In this document: in pieces, positions 7,233 to 16,564 of the stretch | Layout of the letters: the number at the start of each line of letters is the position of its first letter | Numbering within the stretch: the stretch's first letter is position 1 | NCBI RefSeq assembly: GCF_014842995.1 | Contig: NZ_JACYXL010000017.1 | Coordinates: 1-50,614, forward strand | Origin: Rhodanobacter sp. 7MK24 | GTDB taxonomy: Bacteria > Pseudomonadota > Gammaproteobacteria > Xanthomonadales > Rhodanobacteraceae | Length of the DNA stretch: 50,614 nt | Direction: 5' to 3' | Translations under genes and position numbers: made by a program | Notes under the pieces: model-generated | What the model saw: only the letters and a program-made list of their open reading frames with translations | What the model was told of the DNA's origin: nothing | Database searches by the model: none

Positions 7233-8777
7233 TCATCGGTAATTGAAGTCCGGCGAAGCCAGCAGAAAAGTATTCCACTCCTGCTGCGAATTCGCCTTGG
7301 CCAGCGCATCGCGCGTGACCGCGGACAGGTGCGGCTCGATGGCGTCGTAGTACAGCCGCGTGGTCAGCATGGGAAAGCCGGCCTGCCGCGTCTTGCTGCC
7401 GGGCGGCGTGAACAGCTGGGTGTTGCCGTTGCCGATCGCGGCGGCGATGTCGAAGCGGGTGGAGAGCTGGCCCGAACCGGTCCAGCTGGCGCCATCCAGC
7501 GGCCAGCCATCCGGCGTGATGCGGCCGTACAACGGTTCTCCCAGCTGGTCCAGCCAGTACACCAGCGGCAGGGCGTTGGCGATGGGTTTGCCGTCGTAGG
7601 CCAGGCGCACCGAGGACATCACGAAGCGCGTGGGGTCCATGAATTGCCTGCCGCTGGTCAACAGTTCACGCGAGTCGAGCAGTGTGTGCAGCACGGCGGC
7701 GATGTCACCGCCGGTCTGGCGGAAGGTTTGTGCCATGCGGGCCACCAGCGCGGGCGGCGGATTGTCGGCCACGAAGTACTGCGCCAGCTGACGCGAAATG
7801 AACTGTGCGCAGGCCGGCTGGCGCACGATGATGTCCACCGCCTGCTTCACCTCGTCGAAGCCGCGCCCCTTGATGCGCTGGCCGAGGAAGACCTTGTCGC
7901 TGAAGTCGTGCCGGTTCGGGTTGAACTGGAACAGGCCGTGTTGCACCACCAGCGGCGCTGCCTTCGCGTCGAAGTGTTGCGGTTTGCCGTCCATCGGCGC
8001 GATGCCCACGCCGGTGAGGATCAACGCCAGCTGCTGCACGTCCTGCTGGGTGTAGCCCGAGCCCACGCCCAGCGTGTGCAGTTCCATCAGTTCGCGCGCG
8101 TAGTTCTCGTTGACGTGGCCCTTGGCGTTCTGCGCGTTGTCGAGGAACTCCAGCATTGCCGGGCTTTCCAGCGTGGCCATCACCAGATCTCTGAACTTGC
8201 CCAGCGCGTGCGCGCGGATCACTTCCTGCTGGTAATCGGCCAACTCCCAGCGGATGCGGCCCTTGGGCGCATACACGCTGAAGTGGTTGAGCCAGAACCA
8301 CACCAGTTGTTCCTTGAGCTGGTTCGGCCCGTATACCGCCTGCAGCAGCTCGGCCTGCCGCGCCTGCTGCATCAGCTCGTTGCCGTGTTGTTGCCACGCC
8401 TTGTTTGCGGCGTCTTTCTCCGGTCCCGCGGGCAGTGCCTTGGCCTGCTGCTGTGCGTTGTACAGGTCGCCTAGCAATTGGGGCATCGATGTGTTCGTTG
8501 CCTCGAAGCCGTGGATCGCCTCCGCGATCTGCGGTGGCAACGAGCCCGGCACGCGGTCGGCCAGCTGTGCATTGAGCAGGCCTTCGCGGCCAAGCTTCCG
8601 ATAGCGCGCCACGTCCGCGCTGTCCACGCCGAAGCCGTCGCGGCGCAGCCAGGTGAGGTCGTTGCCGTTGAATACGCCATGCGCTGTCGGCGCTCCGGCC
8701 TGCGTAGGCTGGCTGGCGCAGGCGGCGAGCAGCAGGGTCGCGGTCGTGAGCAGGGAGACAAGTGCGCGGCAATGCAT
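7233..8777 (-). CDS. DUF1800 family lipoprotein
   Basis: A 514-aa protein. The start at 8777 gives MHCRALVSLLTTATLLLAAC, a signal peptide ending in a lipobox (LLAAC), so it is probably anchored to the outer membrane. DUF1800 hallmarks are LKEQLVWFWLNHFSVYA, HALGKFRDLVMATLESPAML, NYARELMELHTLGVGSGYT and GRITPDGWPLDGASWTGSGQ. Its biochemical function is unknown; DUF1800 genes are typically paired with DUF1501 genes, as here. It is paralogous to the 10204-11781 protein, and the two flank one DUF1501 gene. Confidence 0.9.
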   Translation of the reverse strand: MHCRALVSLLTTATLLLAACASQPTQAGAPTAHGVFNGNDLTWLRRDGFGVDSADVARYRKLGREGLLNAQLADRVPGSLPPQIAEAIHGFEATNTSMPQLLGDLYNAQQQAKALPAGPEKDAANKAWQQHGNELMQQARQAELLQAVYGPNQLKEQLVWFWLNHFSVYAPKGRIRWELADYQQEVIRAHALGKFRDLVMATLESPAMLEFLDNAQNAKGHVNENYARELMELHTLGVGSGYTQQDVQQLALILTGVGIAPMDGKPQHFDAKAAPLVVQHGLFQFNPNRHDFSDKVFLGQRIKGRGFDEVKQAVDIIVRQPACAQFISRQLAQYFVADNPPPALVARMAQTFRQTGGDIAAVLHTLLDSRELLTSGRQFMDPTRFVMSSVRLAYDGKPIANALPLVYWLDQLGEPLYGRITPDGWPLDGASWTGSGQLSTRFDIAAAIGNGNTQLFTPPGSKTRQAGFPMLTTRLYYDAIEPHLSAVTRDALAKANSQQEWNTFLLASPDFNYR

Positions 8778-8798
8778 GGCGGCTATCCGTGCGGTGGT

Positions 8799-8875
8799 GT
8801 AGGAGCGCACCTTGTGCGCGATTGCTTTTGCCTTGACCGAAGCTTAAGGCAATGGCGCACAGAGGGCGCCCCTAC
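8799..8875. repeat. GTAG-ended REP (SMAG-like) inverted-repeat element
   Basis: GTAGGAGCGCACCTTGTGCG opens the element; an imperfect complementary arm ends CCCCTAC at 8875. GTAG at each end and the GCGCAC...GTGCGC core are typical of REPs first described in Stenotrophomonas. The right end contains the stop codon (TAG, 8874-8872) of the DUF1501 gene. A close second copy is at 36809-36886. Confidence 0.85.
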
Positions 8876-10074
8876 ACAAGCCGCAGATCCTTCGGTCTGG
8901 CCTGCGGAAACACCGCCTGCAGCTGGTTGCCGTTCAAACCCCACAGCCGCGCGAACATGCCGCCCAGCACGTCGCGGTAATCGTTGAGCACCTGGTAGTC
9001 GCGGTTCTGCAGCAGGTTGGTCTGGGTTACCGCGAGCTGTTCGCCGGCGATGCGACCGCCGGCCACCTTGCCGCCCAGCACCCAGTGTACGGTGCCGTGG
9101 CCGTGGTCGGTGCCATGGTCGCCGTTCTCGCGGAAGGTGCGGCCAAATTCGGAGAGCACCACCACGGTGGTGTCGTTCCATGCATCGCCCATCGCATCGG
9201 CGTAGGCGGCGAGGCCTTCGCCAAGGTTCTTCAGATTGTTGGCGAGGCCGCCCTTGGTATTGCCCTGGTTGACGTGGGTGTCCCAGCCGCCGATATCGAC
9301 GAAGCCGAGACGGTACTGGTCGCGCATCAGGGTGGCGATGCGGCGCGTCTCCGCGGCGAAGTTGTGCGCGCTGGGTGCGCCGCGGCTGGCCGCCACCATC
9401 TCGTTGCGCAGGTCGTCGGACACGGTCTTGGGCAGGGCGAGGCCGTCGGCGCTGGCCTGCGCCAGCGCGGTGCCCTTGTACATGCCGGCCAGGATGGCCG
9501 ATTGCCGATCGTCGAAATGCGCCTTGGGATCGCCCTTCAACGAGATGTTGGGAATGTCGCGGCCCGCGCCCTGGAAGCTCAGCGGCAGGTTGTTGGTGAA
9601 GGCGATGGCCGGGGTGTCGTTGTTGAGCACGCCGGAGAGCCGCGCGAGGAAGCCGGAGCGGTAGTTGGCCACCGGGCCGAGCGGCTCGCCGCGTTCGATA
9701 TGGTCCTGTGTCTCGAAGTGGCTGCGCGAGAGGTCGTTGGTGCCGGCGAAGGGGATGAAGGCGAGCTGCTTCTTCTGCCACAGCGGGTAAAGCGAATCGC
9801 GCACCACCGGGCTCAACGCCCAGTTGGCGTCCAGCGGCAGCGCGCTGTCCGGATTGTTCGTGTCGGGCTTGGCGATGGCCAGCGTGGGGCGCGATTCGTA
9901 GTAGAAGTCGCTGCCGCAGGGCACCAGCAGGTTGTTGCAGTCGTAGCCGCCGCGCAGGAACACCAGCAGGAAGCGTGGCGTGCCTGCCGGAGCCGCGAAC
10001 AGCCGGCTGGAGAACGACAGCGTGGACGCGGCGGCGGCGCCGGCGGCGGCAAGCAGGAATTCGCGGCGGTTCAT
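8872..10074 (-). CDS. DUF1501 family protein with Tat signal
   Basis: A 400-aa protein. MNRREFLLAAAGAAAASTLS is a twin-arginine-type signal (NRREFLL), implying export in folded form. The body shows DUF1501 features of the alkaline phosphatase/sulfatase superfamily: PRFLLVFLRGGYDCNNLLVP near the mature start, FVDIGGWDTHVNQG and VVVLSEFGRTFRENGDHGTD, with the His/Asp residues that would bind metal. The substrate is unknown. It lies between two DUF1800 genes on the same strand (94 and 129 bases away). The stop codon lies within a REP element. Confidence 0.92.
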   Translation of the reverse strand: MNRREFLLAAAGAAAASTLSFSSRLFAAPAGTPRFLLVFLRGGYDCNNLLVPCGSDFYYESRPTLAIAKPDTNNPDSALPLDANWALSPVVRDSLYPLWQKKQLAFIPFAGTNDLSRSHFETQDHIERGEPLGPVANYRSGFLARLSGVLNNDTPAIAFTNNLPLSFQGAGRDIPNISLKGDPKAHFDDRQSAILAGMYKGTALAQASADGLALPKTVSDDLRNEMVAASRGAPSAHNFAAETRRIATLMRDQYRLGFVDIGGWDTHVNQGNTKGGLANNLKNLGEGLAAYADAMGDAWNDTTVVVLSEFGRTFRENGDHGTDHGHGTVHWVLGGKVAGGRIAGEQLAVTQTNLLQNRDYQVLNDYRDVLGGMFARLWGLNGNQLQAVFPQARPKDLRLV

Positions 10075-10106
10075 AGCAGATACCTCGACGGTGGCGTGGC
10101 ACGATT

Positions 10107-10187
10107 CGTCATTCCGGCGAAGGCTGGAATCCAGCGCCTTGCGACTTGGCCTGAAGTCGCTGGGCCCCGGCTTTCGCCGGGATGACG
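10107..10187. repeat. CCGGCGAAAGCCGG-type intergenic repeat
   Basis: The left arm CGTCATTCCGGCGAAGGCTG and the right arm CCCCGGCTTTCGCCGGGATG are complementary across a short spacer. It lies between the DUF1800 and DUF1501 genes. Related copies are at 18111-18194 and, in part, at 16392-16425. It is a dispersed, probably non-autonomous repeat that can fold as a hairpin between genes. Confidence 0.8.
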
Positions 10188-10203
10188 GTCAAAAATCAGG
10201 ACA

Positions 10204-11781
10204 TCAGCGATAGTTGAAGTCGGGCGAGGACAGCAGGAAGGTGTTCCATTCCGTGGGCGACTTCGCCTTGGCGAGTGCGTCGCGGGTGGCGTCGGAAAGC
10301 GTGGGCGCGATGGCGTCACGATACAGCGCCGAGCCTTGCAGATCGGGAGCGTCGTGCGCCGCGGATTTGGCGTCGCCATCGACAAACAGCCGGTTGCGTC
10401 CGCTGCCGATCACCCGCGCGAAGTCGAAGCGCTTGCTCAACTGGCCCGAACCGGTCCAGCTTGCCGAATCCAGCGGCCAGCCATCCGGCGTGATGCGGCC
10501 GTACAGCGGCTCGTCCATCTGCCGCAGCCAGTTTTGCAGCGGCGCGGCGTTCGGAATGGGTTGGCCGTCATAGGCCAGCCGCATCGACGAAACGACAAAG
10601 CGCATCGGATCCTTGAACTTGCGGCCGTCCACGGCGGCGGCCTCCTTCGACAGCATCATGGTGCGCATCACCGCGGCAATGTCGCCATCGGTATTCCGGA
10701 ACGTGCGCGCCATCGCGTCCACCAGCGCGGCCGGAGGCTCGTCGGCGATGAAGTACTCGGCGAGCTGGCGCGAGACGAATTGCGCGCAGGCGGGCTGGCG
10801 CACGATTAGGTCCACCGCCTGTGCGATCTCGGCGTAGCCGCTGCCTGGGATGGTCTGGCCGAGGAAGGTCTTGTCGCCGTCGTCGTGCTTGGCCGGGTTG
10901 AACAGGAACAGGCCATCGCGCACGACGCCGGGGCGCGCCAGCCCGAAGCGGCCGAGGCGTTGCGCCACCTTCGGCGGAGCGATGCCGGCGCCGGTAAGCA
11001 CGCGCATCAGTTGCTGCACGTCGGCCTGCGTATAACCCGAGCCTACGCCCAGCGTATGCAGCTCCATCAGCTCGCGGGCGTAGTTCTCGTTGGTCTTGCC
11101 CTTGACGTTCTGCGCGTTGTCGAGGAACACCAGCATGGCCGGGCTGGTCAGCGTGGCCATCACCAGGTCCTTGAACTTGCCCAATGCGTGCGGGCGGATC
11201 GCCTGTTCCTCGTAGTTCGCGGCGAACACGCGCACCGCACCCTTGTTCGCGTACACGCTGAAGTGGTTGAGCCAGAACCACACCAGCTGTTCCTTGAGCT
11301 GGTCGCCGCCATACACCGCATGCAGCAGCTCGGCCTGCGCGGCCTGTTGCTCAAGGTCGCGGCGATACTGTTGCAGCGCTTTCTTAGCCGCGTCTTTTCC
11401 GGGGCCGGCGGGCATGTCCTTGAAACGTCGCTGGCTGTCGCGGAAATCCGCCAGCAGGTCGGGCAGCGGCGTGTTCACCACCGACAGCGCGTTGATCTGC
11501 GCGGCGACCTGCGGCGGCAGCGTGTCGTCGGTGCCGGCCAGCTGTTCATCGAGGAAACGCGTGCGGCCGAGCTGTCGGTAGCTCGCCAGGGTGGCGCTGT
11601 CCAGGCCGAAACCATCGCGACGCAGCCAGGCGATGTCGGCGAGCGAAAGCCCATCCACCTGGGCCGTCACCGTGGCGGGGGCCATGCGTTGAGGCGCGGC
11701 CTGGCCTGCGCAGACCAGCACGGGCAGGCAACCGAGCAGCAGGCCAAGTGCATGGCGGCGACGTATCGGTGCGGCGGGCAT
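10204..11781 (-). CDS. DUF1800 family exported protein (second paralogue)
   Basis: A 525-aa protein with a signal peptide (RRHALGLLLGCLPVLVCAGQ, about residues 8-27), no clear lipobox at its end. It shares most hallmark blocks with the 7233-8777 protein: LKEQLVWFWLNHFSVYANKG, HALGKFKDLVMATLTSPAML, NYARELMELHTLGVGSGYT and GRITPDGWPLDSASWTGSGQ. Both end in LLxSPDFNYR. It is the first gene of the minus-strand trio DUF1800-DUF1501-DUF1800, probably one transcription unit. The duplication looks old, since the middles of the proteins differ considerably. Confidence 0.9.
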   Translation of the reverse strand: MPAAPIRRRHALGLLLGCLPVLVCAGQAAPQRMAPATVTAQVDGLSLADIAWLRRDGFGLDSATLASYRQLGRTRFLDEQLAGTDDTLPPQVAAQINALSVVNTPLPDLLADFRDSQRRFKDMPAGPGKDAAKKALQQYRRDLEQQAAQAELLHAVYGGDQLKEQLVWFWLNHFSVYANKGAVRVFAANYEEQAIRPHALGKFKDLVMATLTSPAMLVFLDNAQNVKGKTNENYARELMELHTLGVGSGYTQADVQQLMRVLTGAGIAPPKVAQRLGRFGLARPGVVRDGLFLFNPAKHDDGDKTFLGQTIPGSGYAEIAQAVDLIVRQPACAQFVSRQLAEYFIADEPPAALVDAMARTFRNTDGDIAAVMRTMMLSKEAAAVDGRKFKDPMRFVVSSMRLAYDGQPIPNAAPLQNWLRQMDEPLYGRITPDGWPLDSASWTGSGQLSKRFDFARVIGSGRNRLFVDGDAKSAAHDAPDLQGSALYRDAIAPTLSDATRDALAKAKSPTEWNTFLLSSPDFNYR

Positions 11782-11949
11782 GCGTCCATTCTCCGGCGAA
11801 GGGGTCGGACGGGTTCAACGTCGAAGGGGCCCCGGAAGATGACCGCCGTGTCGCGATGCACGGCACGGATTCGCTGGCGATTCATGTTTCGCATCAACTT
11901 GCGTCCGGGTGGTGGCGGTTACCATGCACCGTCCTGCCGGAGCCATGCG

Positions 11950-12558
11950 ATGCCCAAGACCTACGACCGCGCCTATTTCGACAAGTGGTACCGCGACCCC
12001 GCGCATGCGGTGGGCTCGGCCGCCGAACTCCGGCGCAAGGTGGCGATGGTGGTGGCGCAGGCGGAGTACTACCTCGGTCGGCCGCTGCGCAACGTGCTCG
12101 ACGTGGGCTGTGGCGAAGCCACCTGGCGCGCGCCGCTGCGCGCCCTGCGGCCCGGCATCGACTACCGCGGGCTGGATGCCAGCGAGTACGTGGTGGCGCG
12201 CTACGGCCGCAGCCGCAACATCGGCCTGGCGCGTTTCGGCCAGCTCGAACACCTGCGCTTTGACACCCGCTTCGACCTGATCGTGTGCACCGACGTGCTG
12301 CATTACCTCAAGCCTGCGGAAATCCGCGCCGGTCTCGCCGGCATCGTCGAGATGCTGGAAGGCATCGCCTTCCTCGAACTGTTCACTAGCCGCGACGATG
12401 TGGATGGTGACCATCACGGTTTCGTATCGCGGGCGCCGGGCTGGTATCTGCGCGCATTCGGCAATGCCGGGTTGTTGCCGTGCGGCTCGCATTGCTACCT
12501 GGGGCCGCGATTGGAACGGCGCATCGCGGCGTTGGAGCGGGCGCAGATGCCGGCGTAG
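11950..12558 (+). CDS. class I SAM-dependent methyltransferase
   Basis: A 202-aa protein starting MPKTYDRAYFDKWYRDPAHA. The SAM-binding motif I is VLDVGCGEATWRAPLRAL; the acidic residue of motif II is in YRGLDASEYVV, and motif IV is FDLIVCTDVLHYL. The substrate is not evident. The longer upstream frame overlaps the divergent DUF1800 gene and has no support. The gene is followed 58 bases later by the aspartyl-protease gene on the same strand and may be co-transcribed with it. Confidence 0.88.
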   Translation: MPKTYDRAYFDKWYRDPAHAVGSAAELRRKVAMVVAQAEYYLGRPLRNVLDVGCGEATWRAPLRALRPGIDYRGLDASEYVVARYGRSRNIGLARFGQLEHLRFDTRFDLIVCTDVLHYLKPAEIRAGLAGIVEMLEGIAFLELFTSRDDVDGDHHGFVSRAPGWYLRAFGNAGLLPCGSHCYLGPRLERRIAALERAQMPA

Positions 12559-12616
12559 TTGCATTGCGATCCGCGCACAATCCGGCGCGACTCGGCCGAA
12601 CCACAAGGGGGGGAAC

Positions 12617-14365
12617 ATGCTTCGGAAAGCGCACGTTCTGTTTTTAGGCATTGCCATGTTGCTGCAAGGCCGTGCGTTTGCGGGTACTTGCCAAGTGGCC
12701 GACTACGGCGCATTGCCGGTGGAGATGGTGGGGAATCGGGCTACCACCGAGGTGTCGATCAACGGCCAGAACACGCGCCTGTTCCTCGATACCGGCGCGT
12801 GGTTCAACACCATGTCGCGGGCCAACGCGGCTGACCTGAAGTTGCGCACGTCGATGCTGCCCTTCGGCATGCGCGGCTCAGGCATCGGCGGCACCTTCAG
12901 CGAGGAACTGGCGCGTATCAAGGACTTCAGCATGCTTGGTGCCACGCTGCACAACGTCGAGTTTCTGGTCGGCGGCTCGGACACCGGTTCGGGCCTCATC
13001 GGCGCCAATTTCCTCGACGTGGTCGATCTCGACATCGACCTTGCGCACGGCAAATTGCATTTGATGAAGCCCAACGGCTGCGGCGCGATGGCAATGGCCT
13101 ACTGGGTCACGGACGGCAACTTCCGCATGGCGGATTTGCTGCCCTCCAGAAACGAGCGTGATCGCCGCAGCTTCGTCAATGTTGTCATCAACGGCAAGAA
13201 GATTCGTGCCTTGCTCGACAGTGGTGCCGAGACGACGATGATGACGCGTGAAGCAGCGGAGCGCGTGGGCATCGACCTGTCCGCACCCGACGTGAAAGCT
13301 TCCGGGCACATGAGTGGCTTGGGCGCGAAAACCTTCCAGAGCTGGCTGGTGCCCATCGACAGCTATTCCATCGGCACCGAAACCATCAGCCACAGCAAGG
13401 TGCTGGTGATGGATGGCAACATCGGCTTTGGCAACGATGCGCCCGACATGCTGCTTGGCGTGGATTTTTTCCTTGCGCATCACATCTACGTCGCCAACAG
13501 CCAGGGCCGGATTTACTTCACCTACAACGGCGGGCGCGTGTTCTCGCTGGGGCAGGCCCCCAGTGGCACGGATACCGTAGCGGCGAGTGCCGCGGACGCG
13601 CCCAAGACAGCGGACGATTACGCGCTGCGTGGGCAAGCCGATCTCTCACGCGGTGAAACGGCAGCGGCGCTGGATGATTTGAACAAGGCCATCAGCATGG
13701 GGCCGGCCAAGGCGGACTGGTATGCCACGCGTGGGCGCGTGCATCTGGCGATGAAGCAGCCGGATGCTGCGATGGACGACCTCGATCAAGCCATCAAGCT
13801 CGATCCGAATGACGTCGGAAATCTTCTGCAGCGTGCGAGGCTGAAACTGACCCGCAAGGACAAGGCTGGTGCGGAGAGCGACGTGGCAGCAGCGCAGAAT
13901 CTGGCGCAGCCGGGGTCGCAGCAGTCCCGCGTGATCGCGCAGTTCTACTACACGACCGGCCAGCCCGCCGAGGCGTTGCCTCTGCTCGATGAATGGATTC
14001 GCCTGCACGGCAACGATCACGGCCTGGGTGTCGCGCTCAACGAACGCTGCCGCGCGCGCGCCTTGGCCAATGTGCTGCCCGACAAGGCGCTGAAGGATTG
14101 CCGCAAGGCGATCAGTCTCGACGGCGCCACTCCAGCCTATCTCGAAAGCATGGGGCTGGCGCAGTTGCGGATGCAGGACTATGCCGATGCCATCACCAGT
14201 TTCCAGCAGGTGGTGTCGCAGCAGCCGCACTGGGCATGGGCGCGTTATGGCCTGGGTCTGGCGAGGATACGCAGCGGGCAGCCCGACGCGGGTAATGCCG
14301 ATCTTGCTGCGGCCAAGGCGATCAACTCGCAGATCGCCGCGAAGTTCGAGAAGTACGGCATTTGA
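12617..14365 (+). CDS. exported double aspartyl-protease (retropepsin-like) protein with TPR domain
   Basis: A 582-aa protein with a strong ribosome site (GGGGGGGAA) before the ATG and a signal peptide ending near FAG (residues 21-23). Two retropepsin-like halves are fused: FLDTGAWFN (Asp58-Thr-Gly) and LLDSGAETTMM (Asp201-Ser-Gly). Retropepsins need two such lobes, so a single chain could form a complete active site. From about residue 330 there are several TPR repeats (LRGQADLSRGETAAALDDLN and following units), suggesting peptide or protein binding in the periplasm. The substrate is unknown. Confidence 0.85.
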   Translation: MLRKAHVLFLGIAMLLQGRAFAGTCQVADYGALPVEMVGNRATTEVSINGQNTRLFLDTGAWFNTMSRANAADLKLRTSMLPFGMRGSGIGGTFSEELARIKDFSMLGATLHNVEFLVGGSDTGSGLIGANFLDVVDLDIDLAHGKLHLMKPNGCGAMAMAYWVTDGNFRMADLLPSRNERDRRSFVNVVINGKKIRALLDSGAETTMMTREAAERVGIDLSAPDVKASGHMSGLGAKTFQSWLVPIDSYSIGTETISHSKVLVMDGNIGFGNDAPDMLLGVDFFLAHHIYVANSQGRIYFTYNGGRVFSLGQAPSGTDTVAASAADAPKTADDYALRGQADLSRGETAAALDDLNKAISMGPAKADWYATRGRVHLAMKQPDAAMDDLDQAIKLDPNDVGNLLQRARLKLTRKDKAGAESDVAAAQNLAQPGSQQSRVIAQFYYTTGQPAEALPLLDEWIRLHGNDHGLGVALNERCRARALANVLPDKALKDCRKAISLDGATPAYLESMGLAQLRMQDYADAITSFQQVVSQQPHWAWARYGLGLARIRSGQPDAGNADLAAAKAINSQIAAKFEKYGI

Positions 14366-14477
14366 GCGTACGGACCGCTTTTCTCTGTCATGTCGTGGAT
14401 GCGCTGGCGCGTACAAGCGTGCGTCCAGCGTGCGGCTGACGGAGAGCTTGCCGCAGCCGGACGCATCGGCGACGCAC

Positions 14478-14891
14478 TCATCGTCGCTCTTTGCGCACGA
14501 CGAGCTTGAGCCCGGACCATGTCTCCGTGACCGCGCAAACCTTGACGTCGACAAGGTCGAGCGGGAAGGCCAGTTCACGGATCGTGTCTTCGGTCACCGT
14601 GGTGGGAACCTTGGAGGCCTTCTTGGGCCAGGACACCCAGATCGTTGCGTGGGGAGCGAGCTTTTGGCGCAGGGCGATCAACTGCCTTGCAAGGTCGGCT
14701 TTTTGCGTTGCGAAGACGTGTGCCACTTGGGTCAGCGGACCCGGGCGATGTTCGAATTCGACGCCATTGGGCAAGGGTGCGAGTAGCTCGACGTAATTGT
14801 CTGGCGCACCGATCGCACAGACGCGGCTTCCGGGCTTTATGCCTAGTTTCTGCGCCAATGGTGTCCCGGAGTAGCCAGGGCTGGATGGCAT
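14478..14891 (-). CDS. DUF3052 domain-containing protein
   Basis: A 137-aa protein, MPSSPGYSGTPLAQKLGIKP at the start, which is the family signature (GYSGTPLxxKLGIKxG). It continues with PDNYVELLAPLPNGVEF, ATIWVSWPKKASKVPTTVTE and ends DVKVCAVTETWSGLKLVVRK, covering the whole short domain. It is cytosolic and of unknown function. It stands alone, convergent with the aspartyl-protease gene. The 138 bases downstream of its start towards the porin gene show no further gene. Confidence 0.9.
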   Translation of the reverse strand: MPSSPGYSGTPLAQKLGIKPGSRVCAIGAPDNYVELLAPLPNGVEFEHRPGPLTQVAHVFATQKADLARQLIALRQKLAPHATIWVSWPKKASKVPTTVTEDTIRELAFPLDLVDVKVCAVTETWSGLKLVVRKERR

Positions 14892-15029
14892 GGGAGCGGC
14901 TTGGCCGTCGATCGAGCCCCGGTTCGGGCGGTACGCGGCATGCTGGGCGTACCGGTCTACCTGGTCAAGCGGTTTGCCGGTATGTGTTTTCGGAGCATCG
15001 AGGGCGACGAGGAACGGCCTCGGCGCAAC

Positions 15030-16382
15030 TCAAAACTCCACATGCGCCCGCACCCCGGCAAACGCCGCCGGCCCGCGATCTCGGTTATAGCCGGGGTTGC
15101 GGATCCACTGGAAATCCGGGCTGAGCGTGAGGTGCGCGAAGGGCACGTAGCTGTAGTACAGCTCGGTGATTTCCTCGTGCACGTAATTCAGCGCGCCGTC
15201 GCCGAGCACGAAACCGCTGCCACCCATTTCAAGGTATTCGCGGTGCAGGGGTGACAGCGCATTGAGCGCGAAGCCGATGCCGATGTGATCGTCGCCGCGG
15301 CCCCAGTGCACGCCGGAAAGCTGGAAGCCGCCGTTGACCGTGCGATCCACTTCGGTGAACACGAAGGATTCGGTGTGGCCGTCGTTCCAGCCGGCGCGCA
15401 TGAACAGGCCCGTCTCTCCGCCATCTGCCAGCGGCAGCTCACCGTTGGCGACGAAGCCGAATTTGTGCCGGCCAGGGGCGTCGGTGGCTTGCACGTCCGG
15501 CACTTCACCGGTGGCGATAGCCTGCGCAATGGCTTCGCTGTAGCTCCCCATGCGCGCGATGTTGCGGAAAGCCAGCAGGCGCAGCACCCAGCCACCCGGT
15601 TGCGGATGAAGACTCAGTTGCAACTGTTCGCCGCGTGCGTGGGAGAGATCGCTCTCCAGCCGCGGGCCGTTGGCCTGGTACGGCATGCGATAGACACCGT
15701 AGCGCAAGGTCCACGCCGGATTGACCCAGGCCAGCATCAGGCCTTCGGTGTAGCCGCGCGTGTCGGCGGCGAAATCCCACGGCGTGGCGTTGAACAGATC
15801 CCAGTTCATGAACTGGGTGCGCGTGCCGTTGGCGTAGCGGTTGGTGTCGAAGTCGTCGTTCACCGCCATCTTGCCTAGCTTGGCCACCAGGCGCTGCGTG
15901 GTTTGCGTGCTGGGCAGGTGATCCTGGCTGCGCTCCACGGGTTCGCTCTCGCCGCCCAGCGGCAGCGACCACTGCAGGTAACGGCGCGCCACGTAGGCAT
16001 GGTTGCTCAGTCCGGCCACGCCGGCGCGTATCACGTCGCCGTTGGTCAGGCCGCCCAGTCCGGTTGCACCGCTGACGCCGCCGCCGCGAAACATTTCCAC
16101 GTCGAAGTAGAAAGCCAGATGCCAGGGCAGCGCCACGCCGAAATAGGCGCCGAAGGTATCCGAGCGCCTGGTATCGCCTTGCGGTCGCAGGCTCAGCGGA
16201 CCGGAGTAGGGCGAATGCACGCGACCCTGGTGCTGGTCGACGAAGGTGTATTGCGCGCCCAGCCACTGCGGCACGAACAACGGTGCGGAGGATGGCGCGT
16301 CGTCGGCGCACGCATTGCCCGCCAGCGCGAGGGCGCCGGCGAGCAGGATGCAAGGTGTTCGTCGCTTGCGAGAGCCTCGCAA
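15030..16382 (-). CDS. OprB-like carbohydrate-selective porin
   Basis: Outer-membrane beta-barrel protein with alternating amphipathic strands and a terminal Phe (RAHVEF). Recognisable OprB-family blocks are FDTNRYANGTRTQFMNWDLF, TPWDFAADTRGYTEGLMLAW and, near the end, ITELYYSYVPFAHLTLSPDF. The start is doubtful: a TTG at 16382 preceded by GGGGGGA gives a normal signal peptide (RKRRTPCILLAGALALAG), length 450 aa. An ATG at 16568 overlapping the upstream gene's stop would add 62 residues translated through an intergenic repeat, which I consider unlikely. Confidence 0.8.
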   Translation of the reverse strand: MRGSRKRRTPCILLAGALALAGNACADDAPSSAPLFVPQWLGAQYTFVDQHQGRVHSPYSGPLSLRPQGDTRRSDTFGAYFGVALPWHLAFYFDVEMFRGGGVSGATGLGGLTNGDVIRAGVAGLSNHAYVARRYLQWSLPLGGESEPVERSQDHLPSTQTTQRLVAKLGKMAVNDDFDTNRYANGTRTQFMNWDLFNATPWDFAADTRGYTEGLMLAWVNPAWTLRYGVYRMPYQANGPRLESDLSHARGEQLQLSLHPQPGGWVLRLLAFRNIARMGSYSEAIAQAIATGEVPDVQATDAPGRHKFGFVANGELPLADGGETGLFMRAGWNDGHTESFVFTEVDRTVNGGFQLSGVHWGRGDDHIGIGFALNALSPLHREYLEMGGSGFVLGDGALNYVHEEITELYYSYVPFAHLTLSPDFQWIRNPGYNRDRGPAAFAGVRAHVEF

Positions 16383-16391
16383 AGCTTTCGT

Positions 16392-16425
16392 CCCCCCAGC
16401 GAAAGCCGGGGTCCGGTGACTTTGA
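16392..16425. repeat. partial CCGGCGAAAGCCGG-type repeat
   Basis: CCCCCAGCGAAAGCCGGGGT followed by CCGGTGAC is one arm of the repeat seen complete at 10107 and 18111; the second arm is missing. It overlaps the region just upstream of the proposed porin TTG start, so it may form part of that gene's leader. Confidence 0.55.
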
Positions 16426-16564
16426 CTCCTTGAGTACGACGGCGCTGGATGACTCGCTGCGCCCGCCTCGCCGGGACCAGCCTTCGGCTGTTCAACGCGC
16501 GCACAACGCGCCTTTGTCAGGCTTTTGCTGGAACGACGGGCTGAGAAGCAGCTGCGTGGAGAAA

